Shown here: piece after piece, positions 24,013-33,085 of the stretch
Position numbering within the stretch: the stretch's first letter is position 1
How the letters are laid out: each line of letters starts with the position of its first letter
Origin: Solea solea
Taxonomy: Eukaryota > Chordata > Actinopteri > Pleuronectiformes > Soleidae
DNA: 64,000 nt
Direction of reading: 5' to 3'
Assembly (NCBI RefSeq): GCF_958295425.1
Contig: NC_081134.1
Span: forward strand, 871,001 to 935,000
Made by a program: the position numbers and the translations under genes
Notes under the pieces: generated by a model
Told to the model about the DNA's origin: nothing
Database searches by the model: none
The model's input: the letters and a program-made list of their open reading frames with translations, nothing else

Positions 24013-27000
24013 CTGTGGGTGAGAGAGACAGGGTTCCCCACCAGGGATGTAATCAACCGAGGGATGCAATCAACCGAAGACTTTCTTGGTCGACTGAAGC
24101 CCTGAAATTTAGACTCAAAATCAACTAGTCGGGGGTTTTATCACCATCTATAATTGTAAACTGTTGCCACACTGATGTCTGTGACATGGATGTTAGAGGA
24201 CGAACGACTGTAGCTCGACATTCAATAAAACACCCCCATTAGCACTTGGTACGTTCCTCCAGATGAAATCAAATTAACCAAAGACAAAATTAACACGGCA
24301 AAAAGTCGACTTATCAGAATTTGACTCATAAATGGACCAGTCGACCGGGACGTCACAGCCATAGTTCTTACACATTTTTACCGATCACTTTTCAAAACTT
24401 CCATGACTCAACTTACGCAGTTTAACAAAGGTAGTGACCACAGAGCACAGACATGATGTAGCCCTATCACAGGCTACGTAGCAAAAATATCTCAGTCAAC
24501 ATCCACAGTAAAAAACATTCAGTATAAAATGCATTTTTAAAAACTAAGTTGTGAACAACAGTTGAGGTAGATAAACTGTGGCAGAACTCACCCCATCCAG
24601 TGACGGAAGCGAGCTCTGGGTGAGTACTCCTTGGCTTTGCCGCCAAACCTCTTCAAGGCTGGTCCACATGGACATTCACTGACGGCAGAGAAAAGACAAA
24701 ATACTCTTCAAATAACTGCAGCATGAAGTGTGCTGCTCTATATGCTGCTGCTCTATATGATGCTGCTGCTGCTGCTGCTGCTGCTTCCTGACTCACCGTA
24801 CATGTAGCGCCTCCCATTTCAGGATCTCCTGCCAGGCCTGCTCATTGTTCTTGTTGTGGATTTTAATGATGTTGGTCATATCTTGAGCACCGAGGTCCTC
24901 CTCACGCCAGCGCCACCTGCAGTACAGGGCCACACACACGCAGGACAGAGTTATTTAGAGTCCAAAATTAGCCAACCTTTAAGATGTTCTCTGCACGACC
25001 TCCTCTCATTTAAATAAGGATAACATTTAAATCCAAGCAATCCGGCACGCTGAACTGTTAACAGTAGGATTGGGATTTCTCATCTTCCCTGATGAGAAAA
25101 AAAAAACAATCCCTGGTCTTTTATCTTGATAATAGCAGCGCTTAAAAGGTCTTCATATATAATTAAACATCAAGGCTGCAACTGTAAGTTTTTTCCCTTT
25201 GAAGTTTGTTAGATGCTACATAAAAAAAAAAAAAAAAAATGCATTATAAAGAAACTGACCCCTTCCTCAGCATGGCGTTCCAGAACATCTGTTCAGACGG
25301 GTAAACCCATTTTTTCTCGTCACCATGACGGGGAATGTTGGACTCCTCTCTGGAGACTGAGAGAGAGAAGGGCTGGTCTGGAGCTGGTGTTTGGTTGGGA
25401 GGAGGCATCTGTATGCAATCGGGGGGGAGGGGGGGGTAAATAAATCCTTTATGTTTAACAATGTGACAACGGTGTGAATTTGTGACTTAAATGACATTGC
25501 AAGAAAACATTTATTTAGATTACTGTAAGTGAAACACACCTAGAGTAAAAGTTATGAAGTGTGGTTGTATGAGACAATGACAAATGGCTGCACTGATAAT
25601 ATTGATTGTGATGACACGTAAGAAACTGTCTTTCTCCATCCTAGAAGTAAGTGTCCTGGTACCATATTTGTTGGATCGATGTCACTCTTGCTTTCTGCAG
25701 CTTTCATTGGACACCCCACAAACTCGTAGGCACGGTCCTGGTGGGCCGGGCCTGTTTCCGCTTTGTGCATCGGACACCCCGACGGAGGAGACGCTATAGG
25801 AGACATGGACACTTGGGTGAAGCATGGTAGGCACAGTGCGTTCCTGATGCTTAAATTAACTTCAACAGTACCACATTTAAAAAATGCAGAAAGATGAGAA
25901 ACAATGCAGTCAGGACAGTAACACGCTGTAAACCTGTGACATTATTAGCAACAGCAGCAACAACCACTGTATCAAACCAAATACAAGGGAAGATGGAGGA
26001 TTTATATGAATTATGTTTTCAATGGTCTTGAGCCACCAGCCATCAGAGACAAATTATTTTCAGAATATGTACTCCCAGAAATTCTCCTCCAAAAATTAGC
26101 GCCAATCCCCAGAGTTTTCACGTACGATGAACGCAGCGGGAAAGGGTTAGTGTCTGTCTGAATGCAGCTTTTCAAATTGGGGTTAGATTAATTGGAGAAT
26201 CTGATTTGACCATAGGTGTGAATGTGGTTGTTTGCCTCTGTATGTTGGTCCTGTGATACACCGGTAAGCTCTAGACTAGTGGCGTTCAACAAAACCCACA
26301 ATAAGGAACAGTTTGGAGCATGTGAACTAACAAGATATTGAAAGTTTGCACCAGAATATATACACAGGTTTTCAATAAAGATATCAACACCACAAAAAAA
26401 AAATGCACAAATGTCACATTATAAATAAAACAAATGAAAATCCTGATCACATGAAATCCATAAGCATGCATTAATAAAAGAAAGCATGTCCGGCCACTGA
26501 GACAGCTACCATATAGTCATGGGATTGTGCAAAATAAAAATAATACACCTACCTTTTTCAGGCTGTGCTTGATGCATGGGGCACTCTGAGGGAGGAGACA
26601 CTGTGAAATACAAATACAGAGAAAGCACAGTGAACATAACAAACAAACATTTGAGCACAAAAATTTACGGCTTATATTTGTATTACTCAAGATAAACTAT
26701 ACAAATGTCACATGATAAATATAACAAATACAAATCTAGACAACATGAAATATAAATACCTGCATTAAAGCATATAACGCATGTGTAGGGACTTAACCGT
26801 ACCTGCTTCTTAAAAATGACTGACATCCCTTCATGCCTTTCTTGTTTTACTGAATTAATGACGAACAACACATCACAATTAACCTGCATATTCATTAACA
26901 TTACCCACTGTAGCTATGAATTAAAGATACAACATCCTAAAAAGCTGCATAATTAACTTAAATACAGACACATGATACACCTACCTTTCTCAGGCTGTGC

Positions 27001-27224
27001 TTGATGCATGGGGCACTCTGAGGGCGGAGCCACTGTGGAATACATATAAAGCCTATTACAATCTGATAACACATCACTTATTAAACACGACTGGTACGAA
27101 ACAACGCAGCACTACCTGCCACAGGCTTGGCTTCATGGTGCATGGGGCAGCCCTGAGGAGGGGTAGCCATCATGGCCCCTGCCTGGACTGTAGGAGTCGT
27201 GGGTGTGGACGTGGATGCTCCCAT
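23814..27224 (-). CDS. hccs: holocytochrome c-type synthase (cytochrome c heme lyase), 8 coding exons
   Basis: Join, in transcript order: 27224-27116, 27032-26985, 26600-26553, 25793-25663, 25408-25260, 24916-24797, 24678-24592, 24012-23814. Every junction has GT-AG ends and compatible phase, giving 891 nt and 296 residues. The enzyme attaches heme covalently to the CXXCH cysteines of apocytochromes c and c1 in the mitochondrial intermembrane space. Residues 1-112 form the variable N-terminal region with CP heme-regulatory-type motifs at Cys26, 43, 59, 75 and 96. Residues 113-296 are the conserved core: [13 protein letters not shown], then [58 protein letters not shown], and the terminal [13 protein letters not shown]. 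His182 corresponds to human heme-ligand His154. Glu187 and Arg245 correspond to human Glu159 and Arg217, sites of microphthalmia-with-linear-skin-defects mutations. The human protein has 268 residues; the excess here comes from the duplicated CPMH exon. Start choice: first ATG after the acceptor at 27239, giving MGAS as in other vertebrate orthologues. Identification is secure; exact exon use of the duplicated pair needs transcripts. Confidence 0.95.
24040..24365. mobile_element. possible MITE remnant inside the last hccs intron
   Basis: Two near-tandem copies of a TG(T/C)AATCAACCGA block at 24047-24078, together with GGTCGACTG, AAAGTCGACTT and CCAGTCGACCGG, give the segment a repeat-like, partly palindromic character unlike ordinary intron. 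No terminal repeat or target duplication was pinned down. Confidence 0.3.
24592..24678 (-). CDS. hccs: hccs exon with ECPCGP
   Basis: Encodes [18 protein letters not shown] and then [11 protein letters not shown]. Phase 2 ends at both sides, with a GTCAG acceptor side and a GTGAGT donor. The upstream intron is only 118 bp. Confidence 0.93.
24757..24785. repeat. CTG/CAG trinucleotide repeat in a short hccs intron
   Basis: About eight CTG units as written, CAG on the hccs sense strand. Further interrupted TGCTGCTCTATA units lie at 24730-24756. It sits in the 118-bp intron, about 12 bp from the 5' splice site. Confidence 0.85.
24797..24916 (-). CDS. hccs: hccs exon with the heme-ligand histidine
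   Basis: Encodes [18 protein letters not shown], then [20 protein letters not shown]. The His in IHNKNNE is the equivalent of the human axial heme ligand. The donor GTGAGT is followed within about 14 nt by a CAG repeat in the intron. Confidence 0.93.
25260..25408 (-). CDS. hccs: hccs exon encoding the start of the conserved core
   Basis: A very C-rich polypyrimidine tract and CATACAG acceptor precede [14 protein letters not shown]. The exon then reads [18 protein letters not shown]. It ends in phase 2 at GTCAGT. Confidence 0.92.
25663..25793 (-). CDS. hccs: hccs exon with two CP motifs
   Basis: The acceptor CCTATAG leads into [20 protein letters not shown] and then [16 protein letters not shown]. 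The end is DPTNM. The donor is ATG|GTACCA, weaker than consensus. The AHQ(D/E)RAYE(F/Y)V(G/E)CP block is shared with the human protein. Phase 0 end. Confidence 0.87.
26160..26275 (+). repeat. LINE 3'-tail-type repeat fragment in an hccs intron
   Basis: GATTAATTGGAGAATCTGA, CATAGGTGTGAATGTGG and GTTGGTCCTGTGATACACCGG correspond to the middle of the same dispersed repeat seen at 46900-47130. Confidence 0.45.
26553..26600 (-). CDS. hccs: hccs CPMH exon, duplicate copy 2
   Basis: A 48-bp exon, phase 1 at both ends, between acceptor ATTTCACAG and donor GTAGGT. It encodes [16 protein letters not shown] (residues 53-68), one residue different from copy 1. Both copies have intact splice sites, so nothing in the sequence marks either as dead. 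Confidence 0.85.
26985..27032 (-). CDS. hccs: hccs CPMH exon, duplicate copy 1
   Basis: A 48-bp exon, phase 1 at both ends, between acceptor ATTCCACAG and donor GTAGGT. It encodes [16 protein letters not shown] (residues 37-52). Because it is symmetric it can be skipped or repeated without changing frame. It is 45/48 identical to the next exon. Confidence 0.85.
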
Positions 27225-27238
27225 CCTTCCAATCTGAT
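27116..27238 (-). CDS. hccs: hccs exon with start codon
   Basis: The acceptor TTGTCTCCAG precedes 14 nt of 5' UTR, then ATG at 27224. It encodes residues 1-36, a Thr/Pro-rich leader ending with [15 protein letters not shown], the first CPMH motif. It ends in phase 1 at a GTAGTG donor. An upstream in-frame ATG at 27272 lies in the intron and is not used if the acceptor is correct. Confidence 0.88.
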
Positions 27239-28057
27239 CTGGAGACAAGACAACAACACACAAGCATCCCAAACATCAATACACTTTGTGTTACAATACT
27301 CTGTTACAGATAACTTGCACCAATATTTCTTTAAATAGTGACATTTAGTGTTAAGCACGGAGTCCACTGGTGAAACTAATAATCATGAATGTTTATTAAG
27401 ATACAGTTTGAGTAAGAAACCAATATTCAGTTGCAGCCCTTTTATAATAAGCTATAATAACTCAATGTATATTCATCTGACCGAGATTTAAAATAACTTT
27501 AACTAAAAGCCTATGTTTATTTAAACGGTGAATAAAGTGTCAAATAAAGCACAACCAGAACAGCATTAACAAATATAAGTTTAAGTGGTAAAGCTGTACG
27601 ATGGTAACCAGCATATTTAAAAAAAACAATGTATGTCTGTATAAACAAATAAAGTGAAAGTCTTATATGATTTTCTATAACGCTGTATCCTTGAATAACC
27701 CCACGGCTAACGTTAGCATACTGTAGCTCACTAAGCAGTGCTAGCTATAGCCTAGTTCCGGTCTCCAGACTCACAAATATCTACAATACACTCGGCGATG
27801 ACTTCATATTAATGACCAATATTAAATGAAACGAGGAGTCACATTAACCACATTAACGTTAACTCTGTGGCTTTCTTTTAAAGAACATTAGCCAGGCTAA
27901 CTAGCAGCTATGCTCGCGTTAGCCGAAAGCCTCTGTTCGAGTCTGTAATTCTAATGTCACGCAGTCACGGCGTGTTGTTTAGTCTATGAAGTCTAAGTAC
28001 TCTCGTGTTTTAAGTCCACGAGCGACAAGAACGTCAGTGACGGGACAAACAACTCAC
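27239..28057 (-). other. first hccs intron (5' UTR intron)
   Basis: Bounded by the acceptor at 27239-27240 and a candidate donor CCT|GTGAGTT at 28057. AT-rich, with no other feature recognised. The use of a non-coding first exon is inferred from the missing in-frame start upstream and from the same arrangement in human HCCS. Confidence 0.45.
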
Positions 28058-28230
28058 AGGTGCTGGAAACCAGTGACGAGATCTCAGGTCAACACTCCAA
28101 TGTCAGCGTGCAGGACGTCGCCGGTGTGTTACGATCCACACGTTGTTGCACAACTGACGTCTACCACGTGCCGTACGTGCCCATTGACGTCATTACGTGG
28201 GTCTTATGAAAATGGCAGTTACGTCATTAG
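28058..28230 (-). promoter_or_regulatory. hccs promoter and non-coding exon 1 candidate
   Basis: The sequence is CpG-richer than its surroundings, with ACGT cores packed together: TGACGTCT 28155-28162, CACGTG 28165-28170, TACGTG 28174-28179, a perfect CRE TGACGTCA 28185-28192, TACGTGG from 28194, TACGTCA 28220-28226. These suit ATF/CREB and bHLH-Zip (USF/MYC) factors, which often control nuclear genes for mitochondrial proteins. No TATA box is evident. Transcript start and exon 1 limits are inferred. Confidence 0.5.
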
Positions 28231-28258
28231 GTTCTTATTAAAAATGTATATTGTTGTT

Positions 28259-28259
<1 letters not shown>

Positions 28260-28301
<42 letters not shown>
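28260..28301. repeat. (AAT)n microsatellite
   Basis: Fourteen AAT units just upstream of the hccs promoter candidate. Confidence 0.95.
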
Positions 28302-28302
<1 letters not shown>

Positions 28303-28586
28303 GCAAAAAAAATTACGTTCTTGAATCAGGCAATAAGGTTTATTTTTGTTGCAGCAATATTTTTCCAGTGGCCACTCCTGGTACTGAAAAAAAAACAAAA
28401 CAACAAACTCACAGAGATCAAACCATTGACAATCACACCAACAAACTATTTTCCCATAACTACAGTGGTAAAAGACATGTCTGTAAAACTGTTCAAATGA
28501 CACCTCAACACATGGACATAGGCATTTATATTCTATGTTTCATTCATGGAGTTTCATATAAGAATGTTTTTGGAGTTCTTATAGTT

Positions 28587-28700
28587 CAGTGTTTCCCAAC
28601 CCTGAACACTGCCCTGCATGTTATAGATGTTGCCCTGCTCCAACACACCTGATTCAGATGAACAGCTCGTTACCAGGCGAGCTGACCATCTGAATGTAGT
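28587..28700 (+). mobile_element. hAT-type hairpin MITE, copy 3 (truncated)
   Basis: Left end CAGTGTTTCCCAACCCTG is intact. The second arm breaks down after GCTGACCATCTGAATG, so the element is deleted at its right end. Confidence 0.55.
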
Positions 28701-28924
28701 CATTATAATTAATTTCAGGTTGCCCTTATCCAGCAAACCAGGAGACCATCTCCTTTCTTTCTTTTTTTTTTTTATTTACAGTTTATGCTTGAACACATAG
28801 AAGAACAGATTATAGCCACTCAACAAAAAGGTTCACCTAAAATAAAAAAGTGTGAACTTATTTTACAATATCTTTACAGCTTTATCTCACCATGAACAGC
28901 CTTTTCACACACAAATTACACCTT

Positions 28925-29065
28925 AACCATTACCAGTTAATCCCTTAACCTAACCAAAATTCGAATTTTAGTCCTAAAATAAACCAGTTCCTCAGAAAGG
29001 AGGTTCTGACTCATTAGGACCAATAGAAGAGGTGACAAATACAAGTAAACACACACACACACACA
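28925..29065 (-). repeat. dispersed repeat shared with 42955-43165
   Basis: Read on the minus strand it gives GTCCTAATGAGTCAGAACCT, then TTTCTGAGGAACTGG, followed by a GGTTAAGG-like part. The plus-strand copy near 43010-43050 has the same blocks. Both copies end in a (TG/CA)n run. Family unknown to me; it is common in teleost intergenic DNA. Confidence 0.55.
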
Positions 29066-29821
29066 CGCTATACATTTTCCACAGTAATTCAGAAAGGGAT
29101 GCTCAAAAGAATTCCACACTGAACTTATCATCACATTCATTGACTTTTCTCCAAGAGCGTTTGCAACTCTGTTTTGTGCGTTTGCATCAATTATCCCCAC
29201 AGCATCACACTGTTCTAAGAGTTGGAAAAGCTTGTGGGTGTTGACAAAAGATTTAATATTGTGAAATCACTTTAGACGCCAAATGATATTGCTTTGGGTT
29301 TGGCTCTGCTAGTTGTTTGTGTGTGTAATTAGTGGGAGCCATAGCTGTGTCTGGAATGAGATGACAAAATCCAATCACAAAAAGTCTCTCCACCAAGACC
29401 AATGGTAGACAGCGGTCATAGTGTTTACTTATTCACATGAGTACAGATGTGCATATCAACGTGACAGTGTTTTAACCACTTCTGATGCCTTTGGTAAAAT
29501 ACGAGGGTGATAATAACTGAAGTTAACTCCAAGATCTTATTTTTTTTTTTAACTTGTCGACTGATATCAGTAATAACTCAGCAGTGTGATAGTATTGGAC
29601 TATTGGTGTTGGATTTGCTTCATGCCATTGCAACATTCTCTCCATCAAACATGCCATAATGTCCTCATACCAATGTGAAAAGTGTGAATGACCTTCATCG
29701 TCCTGGTGATAACTTTGCCTCAAACACTTGAGAAATATGGAACGACGTTTGACATGACACATATTGAACGACTTGGCAACACTGAAACATGCCTGCACAT
29801 GATCATTTAAAAATATGCATG
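29066..29821. other. non-coding stretch
   Basis: No gene or transposon protein was recognised; short chance frames only. Confidence 0.45.
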
Positions 29822-30000
29822 GAGTTTGCATGCTCTCCCCATGTGCATGTGGGTTTTCTCCAGGTGCTCTTTCCTCCCAAACATGCAGAGGTTAATTGGA
29901 TGAATGTGTGAATGGTTGTTCGTGTCTGTGTGTTGGCCTCTGTGAGGGGCCTAACCTTAACTCACCTGTGGAGGAGAAAGCAGTAGACAATGAATGAATG
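29822..30000 (+). repeat. teleost LINE 3'-tail-type repeat fragment
   Basis: Diagnostic order: GTTTGCATGCTCTCCCCATG, GTGGGTTTTCTCCAGG, CATGCAGAGGTTAATTGG, GTGTGTTGGCCTCTGTGAGG, AGCAGTAGACAATGAATGAA. This is the 3' tail type of repeat, ending in (TGAA)n. Confidence 0.6.
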
Positions 30001-30121
30001 AAGATAATATATTCCTTTCTTAAGTTAAAGCAGCACAGATGGTTAAAAAAAAAAAGGAATAGTGTCCATTCATTAAGAAGACCAGGAAGTATAAAAACAA
30101 CCGACCGACCATCCTCTACCA

Positions 30122-30504
30122 CAGTGTTTCCCAGCCCTGGTCCTCAGGGAACACTGCCCTGCATGTTTTAGATGTTGCCCTGCTCCAACACACCGGATTC
30201 AGATCAGCTCATCAACAAGCTCTGCAGAAGCCTGGTAACAAGCTGTTCATCTGAATCAGGTGTGTTGGAGCAGGGCAACATCTAAAACATGCAGGGTAAC
30301 ATCTATAACATGCAGGGCAACATCTATAACATGCAGGGCAACATCTATAACATGCAGGGCAACATCTAAAACATGCAGGGCAACATCTATAACATGCAGG
30401 GCAACATCTATAACATGCAGGGCAACATCTATAACATACAGGGCAACATCTATAACATACAGGGAAACATATATAACATGCAGGACCAGGGCTGGGAAAC
30501 ACTG
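30122..30504. mobile_element. hAT-type hairpin MITE, copy 4, with internal satellite expansion
   Basis: Left end CAGTGTTTCCCAGCCCTGG and right end CCAGGGCTGGGAAACACTG are intact. The element is about 200 bp longer than copy 2 because a 21-bp segment of its right arm has been amplified ten times (30277-30486). Flanks share a central CTAC at the expected target-duplication offset, but the match is weak. Confidence 0.65.
30277..30486. repeat. 21-bp tandem repeat, 10 units, nested in a MITE
   Basis: Unit AACATCTATAACATGCAGGGC with few variants (TCTAAAACAT in units 1 and 5, ACATAC in units 8 and 9). The period is a multiple of three, so both strands stay open and produce false CRATSIT and CCPACYR repeat peptides. 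Confidence 0.92.
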
Positions 30505-31857
30505 AACTACACCAACTGTGTGGCCTATATAAAAACATAATACATAATAATTTAAAAAATATATAATTACAAGAGCAATTAAAGGTTCTGCTGAGTCTTT
30601 GGGGAAATGCTGATGTTAAAAATATATACATTTATCACTGGCAATTGTTTGCAGAAAAGTAAAAAAGCATTTTCGATTTTTGAATCCAGATTGCAATGAA
30701 TGTAAACGACGTGAAACCAAACACCAGCTTCACTGATTAAATCCTGACTGTTCACACAGGTTTGTTCACGTTAAACAAACTGAAGCAGAAGTTTCCTAAT
30801 TTCTTCCAGAACTCTAGAACATACACAACACACACATAGCATATGTTGCTGCTGCCAGGTACCAGGTATCAGACTGTCATCTAATGCTGCCATGTTGCCC
30901 TCGAGGCCTGTGTGAGGTCAGAGGGAAGTTGACTTCATGTGCACATGTCTGAGGGATGTAGAGGTGCAGGTATCGCTCATTCATTCTATTTGTGTGTGTG
31001 TATATTCAAGTGGTTCCATGCATGACTGTGATTTACCCACAGCTGATATGTATTACTGTGATACTATCATGGTAAAAGTTTTATAATTACCCCTCAACCC
31101 CAACCTCCACACAGTGCTCGCTCACACATACATCTGCTTATGTGTTGCTACATTTGCTTTCATTCAGAGTATTTTGAGACACGCGACCAGATTTCATACA
31201 CATGGAAAGCAAATGGACCAAGAAGAGTGAATTACAGTTCAACACCATACGTTATCACTGTGTATTTGAAAATAACAAGCAGAGGTATTTAAAAGGCAGA
31301 AAGTAAAACTTGTACCCATACGTTTGTAGAAGTGTTTACTTCAAAGTCAAAGTTGTTTGTATTTCATCCACTTACAATGATCCTAAAAGGACACAACAGA
31401 GGTGCCTTCTGATTTTAGGCTGATTTGATGATTTGAACACATTATTCAACCAGATTATCCTGAATCTGCTTTACTGGACCTGTAAATTCCCCACTAACAA
31501 TGTGAAATCCTGCTCTTGAGTCCTTTGTCTGAGTTAAAGTCATACATAATAAAGATTAAGGACCAGGTAGTTGCAAATATCAGGATTTCAGACCTGGCCT
31601 TTGGGTGGAGCTGTTCATCCACTTTGAAACACACTCAAAGAACGCTCAGTTGGCCCTAAAAAAACTTTTTTTTAAATTAAATTTGTCATTGACAAGCAAC
31701 AACATAATATAATATAACAGTTTGCCTGACTGTCAGACTCCCTGAAAACAAAAGTGTTTTATTGCTTTACGTTGTTAATTTGGTGAAGACCTTGAATTTG
31801 TTGTGTTTTCAACGAAAATCAAGCCGATAAATGAAGCTAGTGTGATGTTCAGTTCAA
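30505..31857. other. non-coding stretch
   Basis: No exon or identifiable transposon. Repetitive-looking AT-rich sequence near 30535-30560. Confidence 0.45.
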
Positions 31858-32764
31858 GTCAACTTTATTTCTAAAGCACAGTTAAAAACAACCAGAGTTT
31901 TACAAACGACTATAGAAGTGAAAGGTAAAACAAAACTTAAACAATTAACTAAAAAAGTAAAATAATAAAATGGTAAAAGTTAGATATGTCCAGCTGGAAT
32001 ATCGTCATCCTTAAGTGAGGTGGGTGAGTTAAAATGTTCAATAGTGGGGTGAGATTTCATTTCATCTGGGTAATCTGTTCTGACGCCAGGCAGGACTGGA
32101 GCCAAAACAGCAGACCAACAGACAGGGTCAAAGGTCAAAGGTCAAAGGTCAAATGAATCAACAATATACGCTCAGGAAGAACAGTCCACTAAATATGGTG
32201 AAACAAAAGACTGACAACACGGCTGAGGCAAAACCAGGGGAAATAAAGGTGCAGCGCTGACGGCTGGTGATGCGGCTGAGGCGTCAAACGATCCAGGCTT
32301 TTAATCAGCAAGTAGTGGATGGTGGTAATCAAGTAAACCAGCGGCAGGTGAGATGGAGGTAGAGACGGGAAACAGACAAAGGAAACTCTCCGCCAAGCCT
32401 GCAGGGGAAAAGACAACAGACACACCCACAGACAGGAAACAAGACAGACAGCCATAGAACGGAAAAGGGAAAGAGAAAACAGGAGGAAGACAAGGTTTCT
32501 CTGCAGATCCTCACAAAATCATTCCATCGTTTGGGAGCAGCTAGATTCAAGATTCAAGATTCAAGATTCTTTATTGTTATTATGCAAGCATAACAAAATT
32601 TCCTCCCGAGACTCTCAGCACACATTGAAATAGAAATGAACAAAACAGAAAACAAGAAAGGTTATTGCAGGTGAAGTGTGCTATAGATAAAGCTATAGAA
32701 AAGACTTGAGAAATCACTATGAGTCTTTTTAGGGACATTTAAAGGCACCCAGCGATGTGACCTC
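31858..32764. other. probable LINE 3' region, non-coding
   Basis: GTCAACTTTATTTCTAAAGCAC at its left is typical of teleost LINE/SINE 3' ends. A three-unit GATTCAA tail-like repeat lies at 32548-32572. A four-unit AGGTCAA repeat lies at 32125-32153. It lies next to the reverse-transcriptase fragment on the minus strand, so part may be the 3' end of that same element. Confidence 0.35.
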
Positions 32765-33085
32765 AGAGCTCAGGATGTGTGTGTGAAGACGGAGGATCTG
32801 AGAGAAGTCCACTGGAGTTTTGGGCCTAGAGGGTCCAACTCACCCACATCCACTGGATTGGGGTGACCAAACACTAGGACTTTTGTTTTATTCTCGTTGA
32901 GGTTAAGGAAGTTTAACGTCATCCATGTTGTAATTTCATTAATATAATCAAATAAGGGCTGGAGAGAGTTCCTGTTTCCCCGTTCTAGTGGCAGATAAGT
33001 TGGCACATGATCAGCAAAACAATGGAAAGATGCTCCATCACACAGGTGTGTTTGGGTCACGTCAGTGTCGTATGTAAACACAGTA
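32765..33085 (-). pseudogene. LINE reverse transcriptase fragment, catalytic motif broken
   Basis: The minus-strand frame contains SFHCFADHVPTYLPL and then YINEITTWMTLNFLNLNENK and TKVLVFG. This is the palm region of CR1/L2/Rex-type LINE reverse transcriptases (usual form CYADDTQLYL, WMxxNFLxLNxxKTEVLxxG). The catalytic (Y/F)ADD is FADH here, replacing the second Asp, so it could not be active. No complete element surrounds it. Confidence 0.65.

Noticed and set aside
23793..24128. 111-codon plus ORF opposite the last hccs exon
   Set aside because: Shadow frame of the highly conserved hccs terminal exon.
27225..27272. Upstream in-frame ATG at 27272 as the hccs start
   Set aside because: It lies upstream of a good acceptor (TTGTCTCCAG) and the extra residues (MGCLCVVVLSPDQIGR) do not resemble known HCCS N-termini.
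30277..30486. Possible CRISPR-like array
   Set aside because: Units are contiguous without unique spacers, in vertebrate DNA; it is a simple tandem repeat.
30212..30631. 139-codon cysteine-rich repeat ORF (CCPACYR) and its plus-strand partner (CRATSIT)
   Set aside because: Both come from a 21-bp tandem repeat inside a MITE, whose period keeps any stop-free frame open. There is no start context or splice support.
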